Assembly (NCBI GenBank): GCA_964036045.1
Contig: OZ038383.1
Coordinates: 64,299,725-64,363,724, forward strand
Reading direction: 5' to 3'
Source of the DNA: Eutreptiella sp. 'Long Island Sound 2002'
Taxonomy: Eukaryota; Euglenozoa; Euglenophyceae; Eutreptiales; Eutreptiaceae
DNA: 64,000 nucleotides
Below the pieces are notes generated by a model that worked only from the letters and a program-made list of their open reading frames with translations, was not told the origin of the DNA and made no database searches. The stretch's first letter is position 1; every line of letters starts with the position of its first letter. A program made the position numbers and the translations under genes. This document shows positions 15,182 through 27,730 of the stretch, one piece after another.

Positions 15182-18100
15182 TCACGGAGGGACTGTACAC
15201 CCCTCCCAAGTGGCTAAATAATTCACGGAGGGATTGTACACCCCTCCAAAGTGGATAAAGAAATCACGGAGGGATCGCACACCCCTCCCAAGTGGATAAA
15301 TATTACACGGAGGGACTGTACACCCCTCCAAAGTGGCCAAATAATTCACGGAGGGATTGTGCACCCCTCCCAAGTGGCTAAATAAATCAGGTGGGACTGT
15401 ACACCCCTCCCAAGTGGCTAAATAATTCACGGAGCGATTGTACACCCCTCCCAAGTGGCTAAATAATTCACGGAGGGACTGTACACCCCTCCCAAGTGGC
15501 TAAATAATTGAAGGAGGGATTGTACACCCCTCCCATGTGAATAAATAATTCACGGAGGGACTGTACACCCCTCCCAACTGGATAAATAATTCACGGAGGG
15601 ATTGTACACCCCTCCCAAGTGGGTAGATAATTCACGCAGGGACTGTACACCCCTCCCAAGTGGCTAAATAACTCACGGAGGGACTGTACACCCCTCCCAA
15701 GTGGCTAAATAATTGACGGAGGGACTGTACACCCCTCCGAAGTGGATAAATAATTCACGGAGGGACTGTACACCCCTCCCAAGTGGCTAAATAATTCACG
15801 GAGGGACTGTACACCCCTCCCAAGTGGATAAATAATTCACGGAGGGAATGTACACCCCTCCAAAGTGGCTAAATAATTCACGGAGGGATTGTACACCCCT
15901 CCAAAGTGGATAAATACTTCACGCAGGGACTGTACACCCCTCCGAAGTGGATAAATAATTCACGAAGGGACTGTACACCCCCCCAAAGTGGATAAATAAT
16001 TCACGGAGGGACTGTACACCCCTCCCAAGTGGATAACCCCTCCAAAGTGGATAAATAATTCACGGAGGGACTGTACACCCCTCCCAAGTGGATAAATAAT
16101 TCACGGAGGGACTGTACACCCCTCCCAAGTGGCTAGAAAAATCACGGAGGGACTGTACACCCCTCCCAAGTGGCTAAATGATTCACGGAGGGACTGTACA
16201 CCCCTCCCAAGTGGCTAGATAATTCACGGAGGGATTGTATACCCCTCCAAAGTGGATAAATAAATCACGGAGGGATCGCACACCCCTCCAAAGTGGATAA
16301 ATAATTCACGGAGGGATTGTACACCCCTCCCAAGTAGATAAATATTACACGGAGGGACTGTACACCCCTCCCAAGTGGCTAAATAATTCACGGAGCGACT
16401 GTACACCCCTCCAAAGTGGATAAATAAATCACGGAAGGATCGTACACCCCTCCCAAGTGGTTAAATAATTCACGGAGGGATTGTACACCCCTCCAAAGTG
16501 GATAAAAAATTCACGGAGGGATTGTACACCCCTCCCAAGTAGATAAATATTACACGGAGGGACTGTACACCCCTCCCAAGTGGCAAAATAATTCACGGAG
16601 GGACTGTGCACCTCTCCCAAGTGGCTAAAAAAATCACGGAGGGACTATACACCCCTCCCAAGTGGCCAAATAAAGCACGGAGGGATTGTACACCCCTCCC
16701 AAGTGGCTAAATAATTCACGGAGGGACTGTACACCCCTCCCAAGTGGATAAATACTTCACGGAGGGATTGCACACCCCTCCCTAGTGGCTAAATAATTCA
16801 CGGAGGGATTGTACACCCCTCCCAAGTGGATAAATACTTCACGGAGGGATTGTACACCCCTCCCAGGTGGCAAAAAAAATTCACGGAGGGATTGTACACC
16901 CCTCCCAAGTGGATAAACCATTCACGGAGGGACTGTACACCCCTTCCAAGTCGCTAAATAATTCACGGAGGGACTGTTCACCCCTCCCAAGTGGATAAAT
17001 AATTCACGGAGGGACTGTACACCCCTCCCAAGTGGCTAAATAATTCACGGAGGGACTGTACACCCCTCCGAAGTGGATAAATAATTCACGGAGGGACGGT
17101 ACAACCCTCCCAAGTGGCTAAATAATTCACGGAGGGACTGTACACCCCTCCGAAGTGGATAAATAATTCACGGAGGGACTGTACACCCCTCCCAAGTGGA
17201 TAAATACTGCACAGAGGGACTGTATACCACTCCCAAGTGGCTAAATAATTCACGGAGGGAATGTACACCCCTCCAAAGTGGATAAATAATTCACGGAGGG
17301 ACTGTACACCCCTCCAAAGTGGATAAATAAATCACGGAGGGACTGTACACCCCTCCCAAGTGGATAAATAATTCACGGAGGGATTGTACACCCCTCCCAA
17401 GTGGCTAGATAATTCACGGAGGGACTGTACACCCCTCCCAAGAGGCTAAATGATTCACGGAGGGACTGTACACCCCTCCCAAGTGGCTAAACAATTCACG
17501 GAGGGATTGTACACCCCTCCAAAGTGGATAAAGAAATCACGGAGGGATCGCACACCCCTCCCAAGTGGATAAATATTACAGGGAGGGACTGTACACCCCT
17601 CCAAAGTGGCCAAATAATTCACGGAGGGACTGTGCACCCCTCCCAAGTGGCTAAATAAATCACGGTGGGACTGTACATCCCTCCCAAGTGGCTAAATAAT
17701 TCACGGAGGGATTGTACACCCCTCCCAAGTGGCTAAATAATTCACGGAGGGACTGTACACCCCTCCCAAGTGGCTAAATAATTGAAGGGGGGATTGTCCA
17801 CCCCTCCCAAGTGAATAAATAATTCACGGAGGGACTGTACACCCCTCCCAACTGAATAAATAATTCACAGAGGGATTGTACACCCCTCTCTAGTGGCTAG
17901 ATAATTCACGCAGGGACTGTACACCCCTCCCAAGTGGCTAAATAACTCACGGAGGGACTGTACACCCCTCCCAAGTGGCTAAAAAATTCACCGAGGGATT
18001 GTACACCCCTCCAAAGTGGATAAATAATTCACGGAGGGACTGCACACCCCTCCAAAGTGGCTAAATAATTCACCGAGGGATTGTACACCACTCCCTAGTG

Positions 18101-21100
18101 GCTAAATAATTCACGGGGGGATTGTACACCCCTCCCAAGTGGATAAATAATTCACGGAGGGACTGTACACCCCTCCCAAGTAGCAAAAATAATTCACGGA
18201 GGGATTGTACACCCCTCACAAGTGGATAAACCATTCACGGAGGGACTGTACACCCCTCCCAAGTGGCTAAATAATTGACGGAGGGACTGTACACCCCTCC
18301 GAAGTGGATAAATAATTCACGGAGGGACTGTACACCCCTCCCAAGTGGCTAAATAATTCACGGAGGGACTGTACACCCCTCCCAAGTGGATAAATAATTC
18401 ACGGAGGGACTGTACACCCCTCCCAAGTGGATAAATAATTCACGGAGGGACTGTACACCCCTCCAAAGTGGCTAAATAATTCACGGAGGGATTGTACACC
18501 CCTCCAAAGTGGATAAATAATTCACGGAGGGACTGTACACCCCTCCAAAGTGGATAAATAATTCACGAAGGGACTGTACACCCCCCAAAAGTGGATAAAT
18601 AATTCACGGAGGGACTGTACACCCCTCCCAAGTGGATAACCCCTCCAAAGTGGATAAATAATTCACGGAGGGACTGTACACCCCTCCCAAGTGGCTAGAA
18701 AATTCACGGAGGGACTGCACACCCCTCCCAAGTGGCTAAATGATTCACGGAGGGACTGTACACCCCTCCCAAGTGGCTACATAATTCACGGAGGGATTGT
18801 ACACCCCTCCAAGGTGGATAAATAAATCACGGAGGGATCGCACACCCCTCCAAAGTGGATAAATAATTCACGGAGGGATTGTACACCCCTCCCAAGTAGA
18901 TAAATATTACACGGAGGGACTGTACACCCCTCCCAAGTGGCTAAATAATTCACGGAGCGACTGTACACCCCTCCAAAGTGGATAAATAAATCACGGAAGG
19001 ATCGTACACCCCTCCCAAGTGGTTAAAAAATTCACGGAGGGATTGTACACCCCTCCAAAGTGGATCAATAATTCACGGAGGGATTGTACACCCCTCCCAA
19101 GTAGATAAATATTACACGGAGGGACTGTACACCCCTCCCAAGTGGCAAAATAATTCACGGAGGGACTGTGCACCTCTCCCAAACGGCTAAATAAATCACG
19201 GAGGGACTATACACCCCTCCCAAGTGGCCAAATAAAGCACGGAGGGATTGTACACCCCTCCCAAGTGGCTAAATAATTCACGGAGGGACTGTACACCCCT
19301 CCCAAGTGGATAAATACTTCACGGGGGGATTGCACACCCCTCCCTAGTGGCTAAATAATTCACGGAGGGATTGTACACCCCTCCCAAGTGGATAAATACT
19401 TCACGGAGGGACTGTACACCCCTCCCAAGTGGCAAAAAAAATTCACGGAGGGATTGTACACCCCTCCAAAGTGGATAAACCATTCACGGAGGGACTGTAC
19501 ACCCCTTCCAAGTGGCTAAATAATTTACGGAGGGACTGTACACCCCTCCCAAGTGGATAAATAATTCACGGAGGGACTGTACACCCCTCCCAAGTGGCTA
19601 AATAATTCACGCAGGGACTGTACACCCCTCCGAAGTGGATAAATAATTCACGGAGGGACTGTACACCCCTCCCAAGTGGATAAATAATTCACGGAGGGAC
19701 TGTACACCCCTCCAAAGTGGCTAAATAATTCACGGAGGGATTGCACACCCCTCCCAAGTGGCTAAATAATTGACGGAGGGACTGTACACCCCTCCGAAGT
19801 GGATAAATAATTCACGGAGGGACTGTACACCCCTCCCAAGTGGCTAAATAATTCACGGAGGGACTGTACACCCCTCCCAAGTGGATAAATAATTCACGGA
19901 GGGACTGTACACCCCTCCCAAGTGGCTAAATAATTCACGGAGGGACTGTACACCCCTCCGAAGTGGATAAATAATTCACGGAGGGACGGTACAACCCTCC
20001 CAAGTGGCTAAATAATTCACGGAGGGACTGTACACCCCTCCGAAGTGGATAAATAATTCACGGAGGGACTGTACACCCCTCCCAACTGGATAAATACTTC
20101 ACGGAGGGACTGTATACCACTCCCAAGTGGCTAAATAATTCACGGAGGGAATGTACACCCCTCCAAAGTGGATAAATAATTCACGGAGGGACTGTACACC
20201 CCTCCAAAGTGGATAAATAAATCACGGAGGGACTGTACACCCCTCCCAAGTGAATAAATACTTCACGGAGGGATTGTACACCCCTCCCAAGTGGCTAGAT
20301 AATTCACGGAGGGACTGTACACCCCTCCCAAGTGGCTAAATGATTCACGGAGGGACTGTACACCCCTCCCAAGTGGCTAAATAATTCACGGAGGGATTGT
20401 ACACCCCTCCAAAGTGGATAAAGAAATCACGGAGGGATCGCACACCCCTCCCAAGTGGAGAAATATTACAGGGAGGGACTGTACACCCCTCCAAAGTGGC
20501 CAAATAATTCACGGAGGGACTGTGCACCCCTCCCAAGTGGCTAAATAAATCACGGTGGGACTGTACATCCCTCCCAAGTGGCTAAATAATTCACGGAGGG
20601 ATTGTACACCCCTCCCAAGTGGCTAAATAATTCACGGAGGGACTGTACACCCCTCCCAAGTGGCTAAATAATTGAAGGGGGGATTGTACACCCCTCCCAA
20701 GTGAATAAATAATTCACGGAGGGACTGTACACCCCTCCCAACTGAATAAATAATTCACAGAGGGATTGTACACCCCTCTCTAGTGGCTAGATAATTCACG
20801 CAGGGACTGTACACCCCTCCCAAGTGGCTAAATAACTCACGGAGGGACTGTACACCCCTCCCAAGTGGCTAAAAAATTCACCGAGGGATTGTACACCCCT
20901 CCAAAGTGGATAAATAATTCACGGAGGGACTGCACACCCCTCCAAAGTGGCTAAATAATTCACCGAGGGATTGTACACCACTCCCTAGTGGCTAAATAAT
21001 TCACGGGGGGATTGTACACCCCTCCCAAGTGGATAAATAATTCACGGAGGGACTGTACACCCCTCCCAAGTAGCAAAAATAATTCACGGAGGGATTGTAC

Positions 21101-24100
21101 ACCCCTCACAAGTGGATAAACCATTCACGGAGGGACTGTACACCCCTCCCAAGTGGCTAAATAATTGACGGAGGGACTGTACACCCCTCCGAAGTGGATA
21201 AATGATTCACGGAGGGACTGTACACCCCTCCCAAGTGGCTAAATAATTCACGGAGGGACTGTACACCCCTCCCAAGTGGATAAATAATTCACGGAGGGAC
21301 TGTACACCCCTCCCAAGTGGATAAATAATTCACGGAGGGACTGTACACCCCTCCAAAGTGGCTAAATAATTCACGGAGGGACTGTACACCCCTCCGAAGT
21401 GGATAAATAATTCACGGAGGGACTGTACACCCCTCCCAACTGGATAAATACTTCACGGAGGGACTGTATACCACTCCCAAGTGGCTAAATAATTCACGGA
21501 GGGAATGTACACCCCTCCAAAGTGGATCAATAATTCACGGAGGGACTGTACACCCCTCCAAAGTGGATAAATAAATCACGGAGGGACTGTACACCCCTCC
21601 CAAGTGAATAAATACTTCACGGAGGGATTGTACACCCCTCCCAAGTGGCTAGATAATTCACGGAGGGACTGTACACCCCTCCCAAGTGGCTAAATGATTC
21701 ACGGAGGGACTGTACACCCCTCCCAAGTGGCTAAATAATTCACGGAGGGATTGTACACCCCTCCAAAGTGGATAAATAAATCACGGAGGGATCGCACACC
21801 CCTCCCAAGTGGATAAATATTACAGGGAGGGACTGTACACCCCTCCAAAGTGGCCAAATAATTCACGGAGGGACTGTGCACCCCTCCCAAGTGGCTAAAT
21901 AAATCACGGTGGGACTGTACATCCCTCCCAAGTGGCTAAATAATTCACGGAGGGATTGTACACCCCTCCCAAGTGGCTAAATAATTCACGGAGGGACTGT
22001 ACACCCCTCCCAAGTGGCTAAATAATTGAAGGGGGGATTGTACACCCCTCCCAAGTGAATAAATAATTCACGGAGGGACTGTACACCCCTCCCAACTGAA
22101 TAAATAATTCACAGAGGGATTGTACACCCCTCTCTAGTGGCTAGATAATTCACGCAGGGACTGTACACCCCTCCCAAGTGGCTAAATAACTCACGGAGGG
22201 ACTGTACACCCCTCCCAAGTGGCTAAAAAATTCACCGAGGGATTGTACACCCCTCCAAAGTGGATAAATAATTCACGGAGGGACTGCACACCCCTCCAAA
22301 GTGGCTAAATAATTCACCGAGGGATTGTACACCACTCCCTAGTGGCTAAATAATTCACGGGGGGATTGTACACCCCTCCCAAGTGGATAAATAATTCACG
22401 GAGGGACTGTACACCCCTCCCAAGTAGCAAAAATAATTCACGGAGGGATTGTACACCCCTCACAAGTGGATAAACCATTCACGGAGGGACTGTACACCCC
22501 TCCCAAGTGGCTAAATAATTGACGGAGGGACTGTACACCCCTCCGAAGTGGATAAATGATTCACGGAGGGACTGTACACCCCTCCCAAGTGGCTAAATAA
22601 TTCACGGAGGGACTGTACACCCCTCCCAAGTGGATAAATAATTCACGGAGGGACTGTACACCCCTCCCAAGTGGATAAATAATTCACGGAGGGACTGTAC
22701 ACCCCTCCAAAGTGGCTAAATAATTCACGGAGGGATTGTACACCCCTCCAAAGTGGATAAATAATTCACGGAGGGACTGTACACCCCTCCAAAGTGGATA
22801 AATAATTCACGAAGGGACTGTACACCCCCCAAAAGTGGATAAATAATTCACGGAGGGACTGTACACCCCTCCCAAGTGGATAACCCCTCCAAAGTGGATA
22901 AATAATTCACGGAGGGACTGTACACCCCTCCCAAGTGGATAAATAATTCACCGAGGGACTGTACACCCCTCCCAAGTGGCTAGAAAATTCACGGAGGGGC
23001 TGCACACCCCTCCCAAGTGGCTAAATGATTCACGGAGGGACTGTACACCCCTCCCAAGTGGCTAGATAATTCACGGAGGGATTGTACACCCCTCCAAAGT
23101 GGATAAATAAATCACGGAGGGATCGCACACCCCTCCAAAGTGGATAAATAATTCACGGAGGGATTGTACACCCCTCCCAAGTAGATAAATATTACACGGA
23201 GGGACTGTACACCCCTCCCAAGTGGCTAAATAATTCACGGAGCGACTGTACACCCCTCCAAAGTGGATAAATAAATCACGGAAGGATCGTACACCCCTCC
23301 CAAGTGGTTAAATAATTCACGGAGGGATTGTACACCCCTCCAAAGTGGATCAATAATTCACGGAGGGATTGTACACCCCTCCCAAGTAGATAAATATTAC
23401 ACGGAGGGACTGTACACCCCTCCCAAGTGGCAAAATAATTCACGGAGGGACTGTGCACCTCTCCCAAGTGGCTAAATAAATCACGGAGGGACTATACACC
23501 CCTCCCAAGTGGCCAAATAAAGCACGGAGGGATTGTACACCCCTCCCAAGTGGCTAAATAATTCGCGGAGGGACTGTACACCCCTCCGAAGTGGATAAAT
23601 ACTTCACGGGGGGATTGCACACCCCTCCCTAGTGGCTAAATAATTCACGGAGGGATTGTACACCCCTCCCAAGTGGATAAATACTTCACGGAGGGACTGT
23701 ACACCCCTCCCAAGTGGCAAAAAAAATTCACGGAGGGATTGTACACCCCTCCCAAGTGGATAAACCATTCACGGAGGGACTGTACACCCCTTCCAAGTGG
23801 CTAAATAATTCACGGAGGGACTGTACACCCCTCCCAAGTGGATAAATAATTCACGGAGGGACTGTACACCCCTCCCAAGTGGCTAAATAATTCACGCAGG
23901 GACTGTACACCCCTCCGAAGTGGATAAATAATTCACGGAGGGACTGTACACCCCTCCCAAGTGGATAAATAATTCACGGAGGGACTGTACACCCCTCCAA
24001 AGTGGCTAAATAATTCACGGAGGGATTGCACACCCCTCCCAAGTGGCTAAATAATTCAAGGAGGGACTGTACACCCCTCCCAAGTGGCTAAATAATTCAC

Positions 24101-27100
24101 GGAGGGACTGTACACCCCTCCCAAGTGGATAAAAAATTCACGGAGGGACTGTACACCCCTCCCAAGTGGATAAATAATTCACGGAGGGACTGTACACCCC
24201 TCCAAAGTGGCTAAATAATTCACGGAGGGATTGTACACCCCTCCAAAGTGGATAAATAATTCACGGAGGGACTGTACACCCCTCCAAAGTGGATAAATAA
24301 TTCACGAAGGGACTGTACACCCCCCAAAAGTGGATAAATAATTCACGGAGGGACTGTACACCCCTCCCAAGTGGATAACCCCTCCAAAGTGGATAAATAA
24401 TTCACGGAGGGACTGTACACCCCTCCCAAGTGGATAAATAATTCACCGAGGGACTGTACACCCCTCCCAAGTGGCTAGAAAATCCACGGAGGGACCGCAC
24501 ACCCCTCCCAAGTGGCTAAATGATTCACGGAGGGACTGTACACCCCTCCCAAGTGGCTAGATAATTCACGGAGGGATTGTACACCCCTCCAAAGTGGATA
24601 AATAAATCACGGAGGGATCGCACACCCCTCCAAAGTGGATAAATAATTCACGGAGGGATTGTACACCCCTCCCAAGTAGATAAATATTACACGGAGGGAC
24701 TGTACACCCCTCCCAAGTGGCTAAATAATTCACGGAGCGACTGTACACCCCTCCAAAGTGGATAAATAAATCACGGAAGGATCGTACACCCCTCCCAAGT
24801 GGTTAAATAATTCACGGAGGGATTGTACACCCCTCCAAAGTGGATCAATAATTCACGGAGGGATTGTACACCCCTCCCAAGTAGATAAATATTACACGGA
24901 GGGACTGTACACCCCTCCCAAGTGGCAAAATAATTCACGGAGGGACTGTGCACCTCTCCCAAGTGGATAAATACTTCACGGGGGGATTGCACACCCCTCC
25001 CTAGTGGCTAAATAATTCACGGAGGGGTTGTACACCCCTCCCAAGTGGATAAATACTTCACGGAGGGACTGTACACCCCTCCCAAGTGGATAAACCATTC
25101 ACGGAGGGACTGTACACCCCTTCCAAGTGGCTAAATAATTCACGGAGGGACTGTACACCCCTCCCAAGTGGATAAATAATTCACGGAGGGACTGTACACC
25201 CCTCCCAAGTGGCTAAATAGTTCACGCAGGGACTGTACACCCCTCCGAAGTGGATAAATAATTCACGGAGGGACGGTACAACCCTCCCAAGTGGCTAAAT
25301 AATTCACGGAGGGACTGTACACCCCTCCCAAGTGGATAAATAATTCACGGAGGGAATGTACACCCCTCCCAAGTGGATAAATACTTCACGGAGGGACTGT
25401 ACACCACTCCCAAGTGGCTAAATAATTCACGGAGGGAATGTACACCCCTCCATAGTGGATAAATAATTCACGGAGGGACTGTACACCCCTCCAAAGTGGA
25501 TAAAGCATTCATGGATGGACTATACACCCCTCCAAAGTGGATAAATAATTCACGGAGGGACTGTACACCCCTCCCAAGTGGATAAATAATTCACGGGGGG
25601 ATTGTACACCCCTCCCAAGTGGCTAGATAATTCACGGAGGGACTGTACACCCCTCCCAAGTGGCTAAATAATTCACGGAGGGATTGTACACCCCTCCAAA
25701 GTGGATAAAGAAGTCACGGAGGGATCGCACACCCCTCCCAAGTGGATAAATATTACAGGGAGGGACTGTACACCCCTCCAAAGTGGCCAAATGATTCACG
25801 GAGGGACTGTGCACCCCTCCCAAGTGGCTAAATAAATCACGGTGGGACTGTACATCCCTCCCAAGTGGCTAAATAATTCACGGAGGGATTGTACACCCCT
25901 CCCAAGTGGCTAAATAATTCACGGAGGGACTGTACACCCCTCCCAACTGGATAAATAATTCACAGAGGGATTGTACACCCCTCTCAAGTGGCTAGATAAT
26001 TCACGCAGGGACTGTACACCCCTCCCAAGTGGCTAAATAACTCACGGAGGGACTGTACACCCCTCCCAAGTGGCTAAAAAATTCACCGAGGGATTGTACA
26101 CCCCTCCAAAGTGGATAAATAATTCACGGAGGGACTGCACACCCCTCCGAAGTGGCTAAATAATTCACCGAGGGATTGTACGCCACTCCCTAGTGGCTAA
26201 ATAATTCACGGGGGGATTGTACACCCCTCCCAAGTGGATAAATAATTCACGGAGGGACTGTACACCCCTCCCAAAAAGCAAAAATAATTCACGGAGGGAT
26301 TGTACACCCCTCACAAGTGGATAAACCATTCACGGAGGGACTGTACACCCCTCCCAAGTGGCTAAATAATTGACGGAGGGACTGTACACCCCTCCGAAGT
26401 GGATAAATAATTCACGGAGGGACTGTACACCCCTCCCAAGTGGCTAAATAATTCACGGAGGGACTGTACACCCCTCCCAAGTGGATAAATAATTGACGGA
26501 GGGACTGTACACCCCTCCAAAGTGGATAAATAATTCACGAAGGGACTGTACACCCCCCAAAAGTGGATAAATAATTCACGGAGGGACTGTACACCCCTCC
26601 CAAGTGGATAACCCCTCCAAAGTGGATAAATAATTCACGGAGGGACTGTACACCCCTCCCAAGTGAATAAATAATTCACCGAGAAACTGTACACCCCTCC
26701 CAAGTGGCTAGAAAAATCACGAAGGGACTGTACACCCCTCCCAAGTGGCTAAATGATTCACGGAGGGACTGTACACCCCTCCCAAGTGGCTAGATAATTC
26801 ACGGAGGGATTGTACACCCCTCCAAAGTGGATAAATAAATCATGGAGGGATCGCACACCCCTCCAAAGTGGATAAAAAATTCACGGAGGGATTGTACACC
26901 CCTCCCAAGTAGATAAATATTACACGGAGGGACTGTACACCCCTCCCAAGTGGCTAAATAATTCACGGAGCGACTGTACACCCCTCCAAAGTGGCTAAAT
27001 AATTCACGGAAGGATCGTACACCCCTCCCAAGTGGTTAAATAATTCACGGAGGGATTGTACACCCCTCCAAAGTGGAAAAATAATTCACGGAGGGATTGT

Positions 27101-27200
27101 ACACCCCTCCCAAGTAGATAAATATTACACGGAGGGACTGTACACCCCTCCCAAGTGGCTAAATAATTCACCGAGGGACTGTGCACCTCTCCCAAGTGGC
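15182..27200 (+). repeat. Array A, right block: multi-copy higher-order repeats with marker units
   Basis: Several odd variant units recur in the same order. A unit containing CACGGTGGGA lies at 17,661, 20,551, 21,905 and 25,838, giving spacings of 2,890, 1,354 and 3,933 bp. Two adjacent variant groups lie at 16,224/16,429, 18,786/18,991, 23,071/23,276, 24,566/24,771 and 26,799/27,004. The spacing between copies varies, so whole blocks of about 1.35-2.9 kb were duplicated and later trimmed or nested. Confidence 0.85.
16021..16060 (+). repeat. Truncated-unit marker in array A (first of five copies)
   Basis: Here GTGGATAA is followed directly by CCCCTCCAAAGTGG, so the unit has lost its AATTCACGGAGGGACTGTACA part. 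The same breakpoint recurs at about 18,632, 22,878, 24,371 and 26,601. Because a deletion with one exact breakpoint is unlikely to arise five times, it tags copies of one ancestral block. Confidence 0.85.
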
Positions 27201-27730
27201 TAAATAAATCACGGAGGGACTATACACCCCTCCCAAGTGGCCAAATAATTCACGGAGGGATTGTACACCCCTCCCAAGTGGCTAAATAATTCACGGAGGG
27301 ACTGTACACCCCTCCCAAGTGCATAAATAATTCACGGAGGGACTGTACACCCCTCCCAAGTGCATAAATAATTCACGGAAGGACTGTACACCCCTCCCAA
27401 GTGGCCAAATAATTCACGGAGGGACTATACACCCCTCCAAAGTGGATAAATAATTCACGGAGGGACTGTACACCCCTCCAAAGTGGATAAATAATTCACC
27501 GATGGACTATACACCCCTCCCAAGTGGGTAAATAATTCACGGAGGGATGATACACCTCTCCCAAGTAGATAAATAATTCACGGAGGGACTGTACACCCCT
27601 CCAAAGTGGATAAATAATTCACGGAGGGATTGTACACCCCTCCCAAGTGGACAAAAAATTCATGGAGGGATTGTACACCCCTCCGAAGTGGATAAATAAT
27701 TCACGGAGGGGGTGTACACCCCTCCCAAGT

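Larger units (their letters stand above)
1..27730 (+). repeat. Satellite array A: 41-bp tandem repeat, about 675 units
   Basis: A single head-to-tail array with a 41-bp period; for example the ACTGTAC core sits at 24, 65 and every 41 bases after. Reading one unit in order gives AATTCACGGAGGGAC, then TGTACA, then CCCCTCCCAAGTGG, then (A/C)TAAAT. All units I read lie in the same orientation. Most substitutions fall at a few sites: GGA(C/T)TG, CTCC(C/A/G)AAG and GTGG(A/C)TAAAT. The G-rich and C-rich arms and the TGTACA centre change less. A few units are shortened, as at about 1,536, 4,731 and 16,031. The array continues off the left edge, so its total size is unknown. In every reading frame the minus strand meets TGA about once per three units, so this is not coding sequence. 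A centromeric, pericentromeric or subtelomeric location is possible but the sequence does not show which. Confidence 0.98.

Noticed and set aside
1-27730. Dozens of 60-94 codon reading frames with related peptides (GGVYSPSVNYLATWEGCTVPP-like) as a gene family.
   Set aside because: They are translations of the 41-bp repeat. Three units make a 41-codon cycle containing a TGA, and frames lengthen only where that TGA is mutated. No codon-level constraint or start context is visible.
1-27730. Copper-response elements, because each unit contains GTAC.
   Set aside because: GTAC is only four bases and is part of the palindromic core. There is no promoter or target gene, so nothing beyond the motif supports it.
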